A stretch of 64,000 nucleotides of DNA from Bradyrhizobium symbiodeficiens (GCF_002266465.3 NZ_CP029427.2:2110501-2174500), one strand, 5' to 3'. Counted from the first letter of the stretch, positions 12,366 through 21,838 are shown. Program-made: numbers and translations. Notes: generated by a model not told the origin, from the sequence alone.

Positions 12366-13099
12366 CCAGAGAGATCATCATCGCTCCCTCGATCCTGGCT
12401 GCGGATTTTGCGCGCCTCGGCGAGGAGATCGCGGCAATCGACACGGCCGGCGCCGACTGGATCCATTGCGACGTCATGGACGGACATTTCGTGCCAAACA
12501 TCAGCTTCGGTGCCGATGTCATCAAGGCGATCAGGCCGTCGACGACAAAGATCTTCGACGTGCATCTCATGATCGCGCCTGTCGATCCCTATCTTGAGGC
12601 GTTCGCGAAGGCGGGGGCTGACGTCATCACCGTTCATGCCGAAGCCGGCGCCCATCTCGATCGTTCGCTTCAGGCCATCCGCGCGCTCGGCAAGAAGGCC
12701 GGTGTCAGCCTGTGCCCGTCAACGCCCGAGAGCGCGATCGAATATGTACTCGATCGTCTCGACCTCGTACTGGTGATGACGGTCAATCCGGGATTTGGCG
12801 GCCAGTCCTTCCTTGAATCCCAGCTCCCCAAGATCGAGCGGATCAAAGCCATGATCGGCGACCGGCCGATCCGGCTCGAGGTTGACGGCGGTGTCACGCG
12901 CGATAATGCCGCTGCCGTGGCCGCCGCGGGCGCCGATACACTGGTGGCGGGTTCCGCGGTGTTTCGCGGCAAGAGTGTTGCCGAATATGCCGCAAATATC
13001 GCGGCCATTCGGACCGCCGCCGAGACGGGCCGAGTTCCGAAGCGGCAAGATAATGCCGTGCAGCCGATGCGCATCGGCGAAGGCGCGCGCATCCGGTAA
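12362..13099 (+). CDS. cbbE: Ribulose-phosphate 3-epimerase
   Basis: Interconverts xylulose-5-phosphate and ribulose-5-phosphate, supplying CbbP. The 245-residue TIM barrel shows [14 protein letters not shown], the metal-binding [30 protein letters not shown] and VDGGV motifs. It is last in the cbb operon and overlaps cbbX by four bases. The C-terminal tail after about residue 225 is longer and more basic than the core family. No clear terminator follows in the 208-base gap to the FIST gene. Confidence 0.94.
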   Translation: MTREIIIAPSILAADFARLGEEIAAIDTAGADWIHCDVMDGHFVPNISFGADVIKAIRPSTTKIFDVHLMIAPVDPYLEAFAKAGADVITVHAEAGAHLDRSLQAIRALGKKAGVSLCPSTPESAIEYVLDRLDLVLVMTVNPGFGGQSFLESQLPKIERIKAMIGDRPIRLEVDGGVTRDNAAAVAAAGADTLVAGSAVFRGKSVAEYAANIAAIRTAAETGRVPKRQDNAVQPMRIGEGARIR

Positions 13100-13307
13100 A
13101 TTACGTAGGGCATTGCCAAGCGATTGGGCCGAGGTGTCGATCGTCTCATCGGTCGCATTTTTCTCCGGGTTCCTACGGAGAATCCAACGCGACTCGGCAA
13201 TCCCCTTCATGACGGGGTAACCAACGGTACCGAAGCACGCGCGCGATTAACGGGGATGCAATGCGCCGCTCCACAATCTGTGGTTCAAGAGCTGCAGAGA
13301 GCGTGGG

Positions 13308-14460
13308 ATGCACATTCAATATATTCACTGGAATGCGACCCATGGCTGGCGCGGAGCGGATGCCCTGCGCGAGCCTCCCCAACTCGTGCTCTATTTCGGC
13401 AGCCGTGAGCAATTGGCGGACGGCGAACGTTATCGAGAGCTGCGCGGTCTCTATCCCGAAAGCCATATCGTCGGTTGCAGCACCGGCGGACAAATCCATG
13501 GCGACGACATCTGCGATGACGAAGTCATCGCGGTCGCTCTTCGCTTCACTCATACGCAAGTTCGACTGGTGCAGGAGGTCGTCGAAACCCGCGATGCGTC
13601 GCGGGCTTGCGGCGCGCGTCTTGCCCGCCAGGCGCAGGCGGCGGATCTGGCGGGTCTGTTTGTCCTGTCCGACGGATTGGCGGTGAACGGCGGCGAACTG
13701 CTTGCTGGAATCACCGAGGTTCTGGGACCGGATTTGCCTGTTACTGGCGGGCTCGCCGGCGACGGCACCCGGTTTGAACAGACGATCGTCGGAGCCGACG
13801 CCGAACCGTCGCCGAACCGCGTCGCCGCAATCGCATTCTACGGCGCCTCGTTCCGTTTCGCGCATGGCTGTGCCGGCGGCTGGGATGTGTTCGGCCCGCG
13901 CCGCAGAGTGACGAAGTCGGAAGGATCCGTGGTCGTGGAGCTCGACGGCGAGCCGCCGCTGGACCTCTACACGCGCTATCTCGGCGAGGAAGAAGCCGAG
14001 GCGATGCCGGGTTCGGGTCTGGCGTTCCCTTTGCGCATTCACGACGAGGCCGAGCCGGACCGGCAGATCGTACGCTCGGTGTTCGCAGTGGATCGCAATG
14101 CCGGCACCCTGACGTTCGCAGCCGACATTCCGGAAGGATGCACTGCGCAATTGATGCGGGCCAATTTCGACAGTCTCGCCGCCGGTGCCGGCGAAGCCGG
14201 CAGGCAGGCGCGCAGCGCGCTCGCGGAGGGCGTTGCCGGCGACAAGCTTGCCATCCTGGTGAGCTGTACCGGTCGCCGCAGGGTCATGGGGGCAGCGCAC
14301 GCAGGACGAGCTGGACGCCGTTGCCGCCGAGCTCGGCGAGGATTTCGTCCGGATCGGATTCTACTCCTACGGAGAGATCGCCCCACCGGCGGCGTCCGGC
14401 CGCTGCGGGCTGCACAACCAGACCATGACCGTTACCGTCATCGCGGAGGCGGCAGCTTGA
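13308..14460 (+). CDS. FIST-domain sensory protein (frameshifted near its 3' end)
   Basis: FIST_N/FIST_C protein, a proposed small-ligand (amino-acid-like) sensor family. The N-terminal part starts MHIQYIHWNATHGWRGADAL. The FIST_C end, VMGQRTQDELDAVAAELGED then GFYSYGEIAPPAASGRCGLH and NQTMTVTVI, is in the next frame and stops with TGA at 14458-14460, two bases before the next start. An extra G in the five-G run at 14288-14292 breaks the frame. With four Gs the protein is 383 residues and ends normally. The long open frame through to 16295 is therefore not a true fusion. Confidence 0.82.
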
Positions 14461-14462
14461 CC

Positions 14463-16295
14463 ATGCACCGGCTGCTCGCAAGACAGATTCGCCAGTCGAC
14501 GGATGAATCCGGACAGGTCGACCTGACCAGGCTCGGCGAGCTCGTCAGTGCGGCCTACGAGGAGGGCGATCGAGATCGCCGCCGCACCGACCGTGCGATC
14601 AAGCTGATGATCGAGGAACTCGAACAGACGCACAAACGCGCCGAACAGGATTTGCAGCGCGCGCGCGAATTCCTCGACAGCATCATCGAGAACATCCCGA
14701 TCGCGGTATTCGCCAAGGATGCGAAGGATTCCCGCTACGTCCTGCTCAACCGCGCCGGCGAAGCGTATTACGGCATGCCGCGCGAGGCGATGCTGGGCAA
14801 GACTCCGGAGCAGATCTTTCCGGACCATATCGCCCGCGTCGTCAACGAGCAGGATCGCCGCGTCGTCGACAGCGGCACGCCGATGTTCCTGGAGGGGCAT
14901 CTGCTCGAAGTCGGCGTGAAGGGCCACGATCGTCTGGTCAAGTCGCGCAAGCTGCTGGTCAGGGACGGCAGCGGCGCGCCGCAATATCTGGTCGGCGTGA
15001 TCGAGGACGTCACCGAGAGGATCACGAACGAGGCGCGGATCAGCCATCTTGCGCATCATGACGCGTTGACCGAGCTGCCGAACCGCAGTGCCTTCAACGC
15101 CGCACTCGGCGAGCGGTTGGAGCGGGCGCAGGAGGCGGCAAACAGCTTTGCCGTGCTCAGCCTCGATCTCGACCGCTTCAAGGAGGTCAACGACGTGTTC
15201 GGCCATCCGGTCGGCGACATGCTGATGCGGGCGGCGGCCGACCGGCTTGCTGCGGAAGCCGACGGCGCCTTCGTCGCTCGTATCGGCGGCGACGAGTTCA
15301 TGATCCTGATGCCCGACGATATCAGCCGCGATGACGCCCTCGCGCTCGCCGAACGGCTGGTCGAGACGATCGGCAAGGAGCTCGAGGTCGACGATTATCT
15401 CCCCCATGTCGGCCTCAGCGTCGGCATCGCGTTTTATCCCGATGACGGCGTGAATGCCGTCACCTTGCTCGCCAACGCCGATTCAGCGCTCTATCGCGCC
15501 AAGCGTGAGGGCCGTGGGCGCGTCCGCGTCTTCGAACCCGAGATGGACCAGGAGCTGCGAGACCGCAGGCTGTTGCAGCACGATCTGCGGCAGGCGCTGG
15601 AGCTGAACCAGTTCCTGGTCTACTTCCAGCCGCAGGCGCGGGTGGACGGCGAGATCATCGGCTTCGAGGCCCTGCTGCGTTGGAATCATCCGACGCGCGG
15701 CTTCGTGCCGCCGGACCAGTTCATTCCGCTGGCCGAGGAGAATGGGCTGATCGTTGAGATCGGCGAATGGGTCTTGCGCGAAGCGGCATCCTGGCCGCGC
15801 CCGCTGCAGTTCGCCGTCAATCTCTCGCCGGTCCAGTTCCAGGCCGGTGATCTCGAACGTTCGATCCACCAGATCCTGCTGGAGACCGGGCTTACGCCGA
15901 CGCGGCTCGAGGTCGAGATCACCGAGGGCGTGCTGATCGGCGATTTCACCCGCGCGCTCAATCTGCTGCGACGGCTGAAAGCGCTCGGCCTCCGCATCGC
16001 GATGGACGATTTCGGCACCGGCTATTCCTCGCTGTCCTATCTGCAGTCGTTCCCGTTCGACAAGATCAAGATCGATCGGAGCTTCATCTCCAATCTCGAC
16101 GCGACGCCGCAATCGGCCGAGATCGTCCGCGCGGTCCTGAGCCTCGCGCACGCCCTGAATATCCCGGTCATCGCCGAGGGGGTGGAGACGGAAGCGCAGC
16201 GTGCCTTCCTGGCGCGGGAGGCCTGCGAGGAGATGCAGGGCTATCTGGTCGGCCGGCCCGACCTGATCGAGCGCTATCTCGACCTGGTCGCGTGA
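14463..16295 (+). CDS. PAS-GGDEF-EAL cyclic-di-GMP turnover protein
   Basis: A 610-residue protein starting MHRLLARQIRQSTDESGQVD. Order: short N-terminal helices, a PAS domain at about 75-185, GGDEF at about 195-355 with an intact GGDEF in RIGGDEFMIL, and EAL at about 370-600 with intact EALLRW, the DDFGTGYSSLSYLQ metal region and VIAEGVE. Both diguanylate cyclase and phosphodiesterase motifs are kept. Compared with relatives, the WVLREA-ASWPRP region appears four residues short, an in-frame loss in a repeated REA. It lies two bases after the restored FIST stop, so the two probably form a sensor/output pair. Confidence 0.9.
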   Translation: MHRLLARQIRQSTDESGQVDLTRLGELVSAAYEEGDRDRRRTDRAIKLMIEELEQTHKRAEQDLQRAREFLDSIIENIPIAVFAKDAKDSRYVLLNRAGEAYYGMPREAMLGKTPEQIFPDHIARVVNEQDRRVVDSGTPMFLEGHLLEVGVKGHDRLVKSRKLLVRDGSGAPQYLVGVIEDVTERITNEARISHLAHHDALTELPNRSAFNAALGERLERAQEAANSFAVLSLDLDRFKEVNDVFGHPVGDMLMRAAADRLAAEADGAFVARIGGDEFMILMPDDISRDDALALAERLVETIGKELEVDDYLPHVGLSVGIAFYPDDGVNAVTLLANADSALYRAKREGRGRVRVFEPEMDQELRDRRLLQHDLRQALELNQFLVYFQPQARVDGEIIGFEALLRWNHPTRGFVPPDQFIPLAEENGLIVEIGEWVLREAASWPRPLQFAVNLSPVQFQAGDLERSIHQILLETGLTPTRLEVEITEGVLIGDFTRALNLLRRLKALGLRIAMDDFGTGYSSLSYLQSFPFDKIKIDRSFISNLDATPQSAEIVRAVLSLAHALNIPVIAEGVETEAQRAFLAREACEEMQGYLVGRPDLIERYLDLVA

Positions 16296-16509
16296 CCGTG
16301 GAGCGCCGGCTCTACGCCTAGCCGACGGATCCGGGCCTCCGGGCCTCCGGGCGTCGATCGACACGGGTTTGGAACTTTAGGTCGGACATATATTTCCTAA
16401 TAGCAAGCCGAGGCCAAGCCCGCGCTGGGCGCAGAAAATCTTTTGCACAACCGCCATCGGCCTGACGCAAATCAGGGCAATAAGCTCAGTAAATGCGAGG
16501 GAGGGTCTC

Positions 16510-16722
16510 ATGGAGAACGTACGTCGCTACCGGGCGCTGGCGTCGCTCTGCCGTCAGCAGGCGGCTTACCGGCCGCTTCAGACCTGGGAGCTCCTCGGCC
16601 AGGCCGAACATTTCGAACATCTCGCCGAGGTCGAGCTCAAGGCGCATTTCGACGCGTGCAATGGGCCACACAACGAGGACGCCGCCGTGCCCGCGACGTG
16701 GGAGACCCCGGTCGCGGCGTGA
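16510..16722 (+). CDS. Small helical protein, paralogue of the gene at 2657
   Basis: A 70-residue protein with GGGAGGG nine bases before its ATG. It shares ENVRRYRxxASLxRQxAAxRP and the following W-x-LL pattern with the 2657 gene, but has a different, acidic tail. Predicted soluble and alpha-helical. It precedes the convergent universal stress gene. No function is known to me. Confidence 0.65.
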   Translation: MENVRRYRALASLCRQQAAYRPLQTWELLGQAEHFEHLAEVELKAHFDACNGPHNEDAAVPATWETPVAA

Positions 16723-16737
16723 CGGCGCCTGTTGGTC

Positions 16738-17574
16738 TCAATGCGACATCAGCGTCGGGACCGTCATGGCTTCCAGCATGGCGCGGCTGACGCCGCCGAG
16801 AACGCGCTCCTGTAAGCGCGAATGGCCGTAGCCGCCCATCACCAGGAGATCGAGCGCCTCGTCGGCCGCCAGCGACAGGATGGTCGGCTGGATGTCGGCG
16901 CGGCTCGCCGACAGGCCGACCGTGCGGGTCGACAATCCGCGCCGGCCGAGATGTCTCGCCAGGTTGCTCGCTGACGCTTCGTCTGACACGGCCTTGGCTT
17001 CGTTGATGGTGATGATCACGATCTCGTCGGCGCGCGCCAGGAACGGTGCGGCGTCGTGCACGGCGCGGGCCGCAAGGCGGCTGCCGTCCCAGCAGATCCC
17101 GATCCGGCTTGCCCTGAAAGCTCCATGGAAGGTGTAGGGCAGGAACAACACCGGACCGCCTGCCTGGAACAGGATCTCGCGCGGTACGTCGTTGTCGAAC
17201 GAACCCTGCGCAGGATCAGGCTGGAGCACGACGCTGAGGTCGTGCAGTCGCGCCATCTCGCCGAGCGAGCCGGCTGCATCCGCCGGGATCGCGCCGAGCG
17301 CGCGGCAGCCGTAGGAGACGCCGGCGTTCGCCGCTTCGACGCCAAACACCGCGAGCGCGGCCTCGGCCCGCTCCACGGCGCGCTCGCGCTCCAGTTCGAA
17401 CACGGCTGCCACCGCGGCGCCGCCCTCCATCACGTAAGCGGCACTGGTTGCGACATAGCCGATCGCGACCGCGTCGAGATGGGCGTTGAACTGCGCCGCG
17501 AGCGAAATCGAGCCGTCGATCGCCGAGCGCATCGGGCGTTCGGTGGGGATGTGGACGAGAATGTCTTTGTACAT
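16738..17574 (-). CDS. Universal stress protein, tandem-type
   Basis: A 278-residue UspA-family protein. The first half starts MYKDILVHIPTERPMRSAID, and the second half carries the ATP-binding GGYGHSRLQERVLGGVSRAM motif, so two Usp folds are joined and only the second keeps the canonical G-2x-G-9x-G(S) loop. Start at 17574 behind GGAGG. A perfect TTGA-N6-TCAA box lies about 68 bases upstream, consistent with FixK-type activation under low oxygen; FixK control of Usp genes is known in Bradyrhizobium. Confidence 0.88.
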   Translation of the reverse strand: MYKDILVHIPTERPMRSAIDGSISLAAQFNAHLDAVAIGYVATSAAYVMEGGAAVAAVFELERERAVERAEAALAVFGVEAANAGVSYGCRALGAIPADAAGSLGEMARLHDLSVVLQPDPAQGSFDNDVPREILFQAGGPVLFLPYTFHGAFRASRIGICWDGSRLAARAVHDAAPFLARADEIVIITINEAKAVSDEASASNLARHLGRRGLSTRTVGLSASRADIQPTILSLAADEALDLLVMGGYGHSRLQERVLGGVSRAMLEAMTVPTLMSH

Positions 17575-17635
17575 GGCGCGCCTCCGAGGGACATCATCCG
17601 GTGGCCGCAGTTTTTCACTGTCGGAAGGACGCGCG

Positions 17636-17649
17636 TTGAGCTGCATCAA
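17636..17649. promoter_or_regulatory. FixK/FNR-type box upstream of the usp gene
   Basis: TTGAGCTGCATCAA is a perfect TTGA-N6-TCAA dyad. Its centre is about 68 bases before the usp start codon, so a start site 41 bases from the box centre would leave a leader of roughly 27 bases, typical of a class II FNR/FixK target. Binding is inferred from the motif. Confidence 0.6.
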
Positions 17650-17782
17650 ATGCGCGGGCGGCGATCTTCCGCGGGGCCGCGCGCGTTCTTTGCCAAGATT
17701 TAATCGGACGGACGGGACGTCGTAAGGTGACAGGGGCCATGTTGGAGACAAGGCGACACCTTACCAACATGGACATTTCGAC

Positions 17783-19318
17783 ATGAACGATCGCGTCAAT
17801 TCCGACATCCCGACGTCCCGCAGGATCTTGAGGCCGCGCCGGCTGGCGCTGCTCGGCACCGTCGCCGCGCTCGGCGTGGCCGTTCTGGCGGTTTCTCCCG
17901 GCTCCTTGCCGTTCGGTCCGAGCTCTTTCATTGCGCCGGCCCAGGCCGCGGAATCCGCAACGACTCCGCCGGGCTTCGGTGATCTGGTCAGCAAGGTCAA
18001 GCCCGCCGTCATCTCGGTGCGGGTCAAGATCGACCAGGACAACGACAAGAGCGCGATGCTGCAACAGAACCGGATGGATCAGGACGAGGATTCTCCGTTC
18101 GACCAGTTCTCCCGGCAGTTCGGGTTCCGCGGCCCGGGCGGCATGAACGGCATGCCGCGCCAGCGCCATCAGATGATCACGGGCGAAGGCTCCGGCTTCT
18201 TCATCTCCGCCGACGGCTACGCCGTCACCAACAACCACGTCGTCGACCACGCCGAGTCGGTGCAGGTGACCCTGGATGACGGCACCAGCTACACCGCCAA
18301 GGTGGTCGGCACCGATCCGAAGACGGATCTCGCGCTGATCAAGGTCGACGGCAAGAAGGATTTTCCGTTCGTCAAATTCTCCGACCAGAAGCCGCGCATC
18401 GGCGACTGGGTGGTCGCGGTCGGCAATCCCTTCGGCCTCGGCGGCACCGTGACCGCCGGCATCGTCTCGGCCAGTGGCCGCGACATCGGCAACGGTCCCT
18501 ATGACGACTTCATCCAGATCGATGCGCCCATCAACAAGGGCAATTCCGGCGGCCCGGCCTTCGACATGAACGGCAACGTGATCGGCGTGAACACCGCGAT
18601 CTTCTCGCCCTCCGGCGGTTCGGTCGGCATCGGGTTCGACATTCCGGCCTCGACCGCAAAGCTCGTCGTCGCGCAGCTGAAGGACAAGGGCGCGGTGACC
18701 CGTGGCTGGCTTGGTGTGCAAGTGCAGCCGGTCACCGCCGAGATCGCCGACAGCCTCGGGCTGAAGGACGCGCGCGGCGCCATCGTCGACAACCCGCAGG
18801 ACGGCAGCCCGGCGGCGAAGGCCGGCATCGAGGCGGGTGACGTCATCACCGCCGTCAACGGCACGGCGGTCAAGGATTCGCGAGACCTTGCCCGCACGAT
18901 CGCGACCCTTGCGCCCGGCAGCTCGGTGAAGCTCGACGTCTTCCACAAGGGCGACAGCAAAACGGTGACGCTGGCGCTCGGCGAGTTGCCGAACGAACGG
19001 CAAGCCAAGGCCGATGTTGGCAAGGAACAGTCGGCCCCCGGCACTCCGCGCCTCGGTCTTGCTCTGGCTCCGGCCGGTGACGTCCAGGGCGCCGGCCAGA
19101 AGGGCGTTGTCGTCACCGAGGTCGATCCGCAAGGTCCGGCGGCGCAGCGTGGCATCCAGACCGGCGACGTCATCCTCAATGTCGGCGGCAAGGCCGTCGC
19201 CAATGTCGGCGATGTCCGCTCCGAGCTGGCGCAGGCCAAATCGTCCGGCAAGCGCAGCGTGCTGTTGCAGGTCAGGAACGCGCAGGCGACCCGGTTCGTC
19301 GCGGTACCGCTCGCCTGA
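17783..19318 (+). CDS. degP: DegP/HtrA-type periplasmic serine protease (Do family)
   Basis: A 511-residue protease/chaperone for misfolded envelope proteins. It has an N-terminal signal or anchor helix at about 22-40 ending near APAQA-AES. The trypsin-like domain carries His152 (TNNHVVD), Asp182 (KTDLALIKV) and Ser255 (GNSGGPAF). Two PDZ domains follow, at about 315-400 and 420-500. The Gln/Met-rich loop at 88-130 matches the LA loop of DegP. Followed by a good terminator. Intact. Confidence 0.93.
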   Translation: MNDRVNSDIPTSRRILRPRRLALLGTVAALGVAVLAVSPGSLPFGPSSFIAPAQAAESATTPPGFGDLVSKVKPAVISVRVKIDQDNDKSAMLQQNRMDQDEDSPFDQFSRQFGFRGPGGMNGMPRQRHQMITGEGSGFFISADGYAVTNNHVVDHAESVQVTLDDGTSYTAKVVGTDPKTDLALIKVDGKKDFPFVKFSDQKPRIGDWVVAVGNPFGLGGTVTAGIVSASGRDIGNGPYDDFIQIDAPINKGNSGGPAFDMNGNVIGVNTAIFSPSGGSVGIGFDIPASTAKLVVAQLKDKGAVTRGWLGVQVQPVTAEIADSLGLKDARGAIVDNPQDGSPAAKAGIEAGDVITAVNGTAVKDSRDLARTIATLAPGSSVKLDVFHKGDSKTVTLALGELPNERQAKADVGKEQSAPGTPRLGLALAPAGDVQGAGQKGVVVTEVDPQGPAAQRGIQTGDVILNVGGKAVANVGDVRSELAQAKSSGKRSVLLQVRNAQATRFVAVPLA

Positions 19319-19345
19319 GGCGAATGTCGATCGGCATCGAACAAG

Positions 19346-19371
19346 AAAGGCGGCCCTCGTGGCCGCCTTTT
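19346..19371 (+). terminator. Rho-independent terminator after degP
   Basis: Ten-base-pair stem AAAGGCGGCC / GGCCGCCTTT with a five-base loop, followed by T. It starts 28 bases after the degP stop. Confidence 0.8.
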
Positions 19372-19594
19372 CCGTTCGCCTTCAGGCTTGCTGGGATGCG
19401 ATCGATAACATTCTCGTCAACGGCAGCGATGATGACCCGGTTCGTCCGAAAAAGCCGTGTTCGCTCATCAGAGTTCCGAATCGTGCAAGTCTCTGGAGGC
19501 AACGACGCCGCCGGCATGGGTTGCAAGCGTGGAACTTCGAACCCGCCGCCGCTTTGTGGAACTGGCCGCTCGTTCGCATGTGATCGGTGCCGAC

Positions 19595-19957
19595 ATGGAT
19601 CGATTGAAGCTCTCGCTAAGGAGTGCGCTGCTCGTGGCGCCATTCGTGCTCTGGGGCGGAAACGCTCTCGGGCGGGACGACGGCCGCTACGCGGATTCAC
19701 CCCTGAAGCCATGGTTCGACGGTTTGCGCAGCCACCTCGGCCCATGCTGCTCGGATGCGGACGGGTTTGCCGTCGCCGATCCCGACTGGGAGTCGCATAA
19801 CGGGCATTATCGCGTGCGTCTCGACGGCGAGTGGATCGAGGTGCCGGACGAGGCCGTGATCACCGAACCGAACCTGGCCGGCCGCACCATGGTGTGGCCG
19901 GTGAAGACCGCGTTCGGGGTTTCGATCCGCTGCTTCATGCCAGGCAGCATGATCTGA
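19595..19957 (+). CDS. Exported hypothetical protein
   Basis: A 120-residue protein with an N-terminal signal sequence (MDRLKLSLRSALLVAPFVLW, then GGNALG). The mature part holds CCSDADG, a Trp-rich strand region (GHYRVRLDGEWIEVPDEAVI) and a late Cys. Probably periplasmic. A weak GGAAC-N16-CTTT element at 19531-19555 lies 40 bases upstream. Function unknown. Confidence 0.65.
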   Translation: MDRLKLSLRSALLVAPFVLWGGNALGRDDGRYADSPLKPWFDGLRSHLGPCCSDADGFAVADPDWESHNGHYRVRLDGEWIEVPDEAVITEPNLAGRTMVWPVKTAFGVSIRCFMPGSMI

Positions 19958-19969
19958 GACGGATCGCCG

Positions 19970-20272
19970 TCAGCGTTTGCTGGATTTGCGCTTCGACGAC
20001 TTCTTGGTTGTTCTCTTTGTTGTCGTCTTCTTGGTCGTCCTTTTCTTGGACGTTTTCTTCGCCGTTTTCTTGGCAGCCTTCTTCGGGACCTTCTTGCCCT
20101 TCTTGCGTGCCTTCGACAGTCCGATTGCGATTGCCTGCTTGCGGCTCTTCACGCGGCCGCCACGGCCTTTGCGCCCGCTCTTCGCGGTGCCCTTCTTGTA
20201 GCGGCGCATCTCGCTCTCGACATCGCTGCCGGAGCTGGGTGAGTAGCGGCGTTTCTTTGCCTTGCGTGCCAT
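19970..20272 (-). CDS. Lys-rich histone H1-like small protein (DUF6496-like)
   Basis: A 100-residue, very basic protein. Residues 1-55 form a compact region (MARKAKKRRYSPSSGSDVES, EMRRYKKG, SRKQAIAIGLSKARKKG) of the type called DUF6496. Residues 58-100 are a low-complexity KKTTKKxSKK tail like eukaryotic H1 or bacterial Hc1 tails. Probably binds DNA or RNA. A GGAAC-N16-GGTT element is placed 25 bases upstream, suggesting general stress control. Confidence 0.75.
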   Translation of the reverse strand: MARKAKKRRYSPSSGSDVESEMRRYKKGTAKSGRKGRGGRVKSRKQAIAIGLSKARKKGKKVPKKAAKKTAKKTSKKRTTKKTTTKRTTKKSSKRKSSKR

Positions 20273-20296
20273 GCATGTTCTCCCTTGGCCGGGGAG

Positions 20297-20321
20297 AACC
20301 GATCGACAGGAGCATGGTTCC
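20297..20321 (-). promoter_or_regulatory. EcfG-type promoter of the Lys-rich gene
   Basis: On the minus strand, GGAAC, 16 bases, then GGTT, ending 25 bases before the start codon at 20272. This fits the alphaproteobacterial general-stress consensus GGAAC-N16/17-CGTT with one change. Confidence 0.55.
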
Positions 20322-20359
20322 GAAAGCGCGCATCCAACGTTGCAGATGCGCGACGCAGA

Positions 20360-20554
20360 CTAGAAGGAATTCGCCAGATCGATCTCGGCTTCCAGCACCT
20401 GAATGCGCCGGGCGGCCTCGCTGAACGACAGATCGCGCGCATATTGTGCGGGCTGATACGCCTCTTCGCTCAGCCGTTTCAACCTCAGCCCCTGCGTCCG
20501 CGTCATCTGCTCGGTGAGGAAAACCCGGGCGTCGTATCTACCTTGAACCTGCAT
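20360..20554 (-). CDS. Small DUF3072-like protein
   Basis: A 64-residue protein, MQVQGRYDARVFLTEQMTRT onward, with a helix (QGLRLKRLSEEAYQP) and a C-terminal SFSEAARRIQVLEAEIDLA helix. The layout of a short helix, a linker and a xAxxRIxxLEA helix resembles DUF3072. A GGAGGGAGAAGC stretch serves as ribosome-binding site. Function unknown. Confidence 0.5.
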   Translation of the reverse strand: MQVQGRYDARVFLTEQMTRTQGLRLKRLSEEAYQPAQYARDLSFSEAARRIQVLEAEIDLANSF

Positions 20555-20616
20555 GTCGCTTCTCCCTCCTGAAAATCGTGCCTTGACTATACGTTCTTAT
20601 TTTGTTCTAACAAGCC

Positions 20617-20892
20617 ATGGACAACAGAATTAATGAAATTCGACGTAAAATCAGCGCCTTGAGGCTTGAAATGGCCGGCGTCGAGGCGTCGGTGCGCGAG
20701 CTCATCAACGGCGATCGCGATTGCGCCCGGCAGGCCCTGGCGCAGATGGATCTGCGCCGGAAGGTCGACTTGCTGATCGGCGAATGGAAGGCTGCCGGCG
20801 GCGGCGGTGTCCTGCCTGACGTCCGCGACCGGGTGCGCCTTCGTCTTGTAAAGACAGCGGTCAATCCCGAGCGCGCGCGCACCCGGCGCTAA
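20617..20892 (+). CDS. Small coiled-coil hypothetical protein
   Basis: A 91-residue, charged, mostly helical protein (MDNRINEIRRKISALRLEMA) with a heptad-like first half and a basic C-terminus. Divergent from the DUF3072-like gene. An AT-rich stretch with TTGACT at 20583 may hold its promoter. The next small helical gene follows after 19 bases, so the two may be cotranscribed. Unknown function. Confidence 0.5.
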   Translation: MDNRINEIRRKISALRLEMAGVEASVRELINGDRDCARQALAQMDLRRKVDLLIGEWKAAGGGGVLPDVRDRVRLRLVKTAVNPERARTRR

Positions 20893-20911
20893 GACCTTTG
20901 GGGAGGGCGCC

Positions 20912-21103
20912 GTGGAGGAAGACCCGGACACTTACCGGATCTTGAGGTTGCGCGCCGAGATTCTCGAACTGGGCTCTGCCATCCGGCAATTGCAGCGTGC
21001 CGGTCTCGATGATGCTGCAGCCCAACTTCTGCTCGGACGCAAGCGGGCGCAGCTCGAGCATCTCGTGAAGACGAACTCTGCGGGCGGCCTTCAAGACCCG
21101 TGA
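20912..21103 (+). CDS. Small helical hypothetical protein
   Basis: A 63-residue protein starting with GTG at 20912 behind GGGAGGG. It is almost entirely helical (LRLRAEILELGSAIRQLQRA) and acidic-basic patterned, like its upstream neighbour. No family recognised. Confidence 0.45.
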   Translation: MEEDPDTYRILRLRAEILELGSAIRQLQRAGLDDAAAQLLLGRKRAQLEHLVKTNSAGGLQDP

Positions 21104-21220
21104 CATCCGACGCAGCTAGCGTGCGCGCAAGCGACGCACTGCACTGGATCTGCCTCTGCCGCTTACGTTTCAGCAGCCATCGAGGCCAGCCGCACATCCC
21201 CGTGAGCTGCGCCAGCGCAC

Positions 21221-21245
21221 GGAACGGAAGCTGGGACGGCCGATT
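21221..21245 (+). promoter_or_regulatory. Weak EcfG-type promoter before the PfpI gene
   Basis: GGAAC-N16-GATT ends 33 bases before the ATG at 21279. Spacing fits the general-stress promoter, but the -10 part matches less well than in the neighbours. Confidence 0.35.
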
Positions 21246-21278
21246 GACCGGGCTCCTGACACAGCAATGGAGCGTTCC

Positions 21279-21838
21279 ATGGATATCAAAGGCAAGACCA
21301 TTGCCATTCTCGCGACGAATGGTTTCGAGCAGTCGGAACTGGAGGTGCCGCGCGACCGTCTGAAGCAGGCTGGTGCTACGGTTCACGTGATCTCGCTTGC
21401 AGCCGGCGAGATCAAGGGCTGGGACAAGAAGGATTGGGGCGGCCGGTGACGGTCGACAAGACGCTGGACCAGGTTTCCAGCAGCGACTACGACGCCCTGG
21501 TATTGCCGGGTGGACAGATCAACCCCGACCTGCTTCGCCTCGAGCCGAAGGCATTGTCCTTCATCAAGGACGTCTTCAACGCGAAGAAGATCGTTGCCGC
21601 CGTCTGTCATGCGCCGTGGCTCCTGATCGAGACGGGCATCGCCAAGGGCCGCAAGATGACGTCCTACAAGTCCATCAAGACCGATGTCATCAATGCCGGC
21701 GCGGCATGGGAAGACTCGGCCGTGGTCGTCGACCAGGGCCTCATCACCTCGCGCAATCCCGGCGACCTGGAAGCGTTCAGCGCCAAGATCATCGAAGAAG
21801 TGAAGGAGGGCCGTCACGTGCAGCGCAACGCTGCCTGA
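21279..21838 (+). CDS. PfpI/DJ-1 family protein (frameshifted as read)
   Basis: A DJ-1/PfpI superfamily protein (intracellular protease or glyoxalase-like stress proteins). The first frame holds MDIKGKTIAILATNGFEQSE to IKGWDKKDWG. The rest (RPVTVDKTLDQVSSSDYDAL, VLPGG, and the nucleophile elbow AVCHAPWLL) is in the next frame up to 21838. One C is missing at the GGGGCGG near 21436-21443, where the family has DWGRPVTVD. Restored length is 186 residues. Cys in AVCHA and Glu in GFEQSE are the expected catalytic pair. Confidence 0.8.

Noticed and set aside
13308-16295. Single 995-residue fusion protein
   Set aside because: The C-terminal FIST motif is out of frame and ends two bases before the next start; an extra G explains the open frame.
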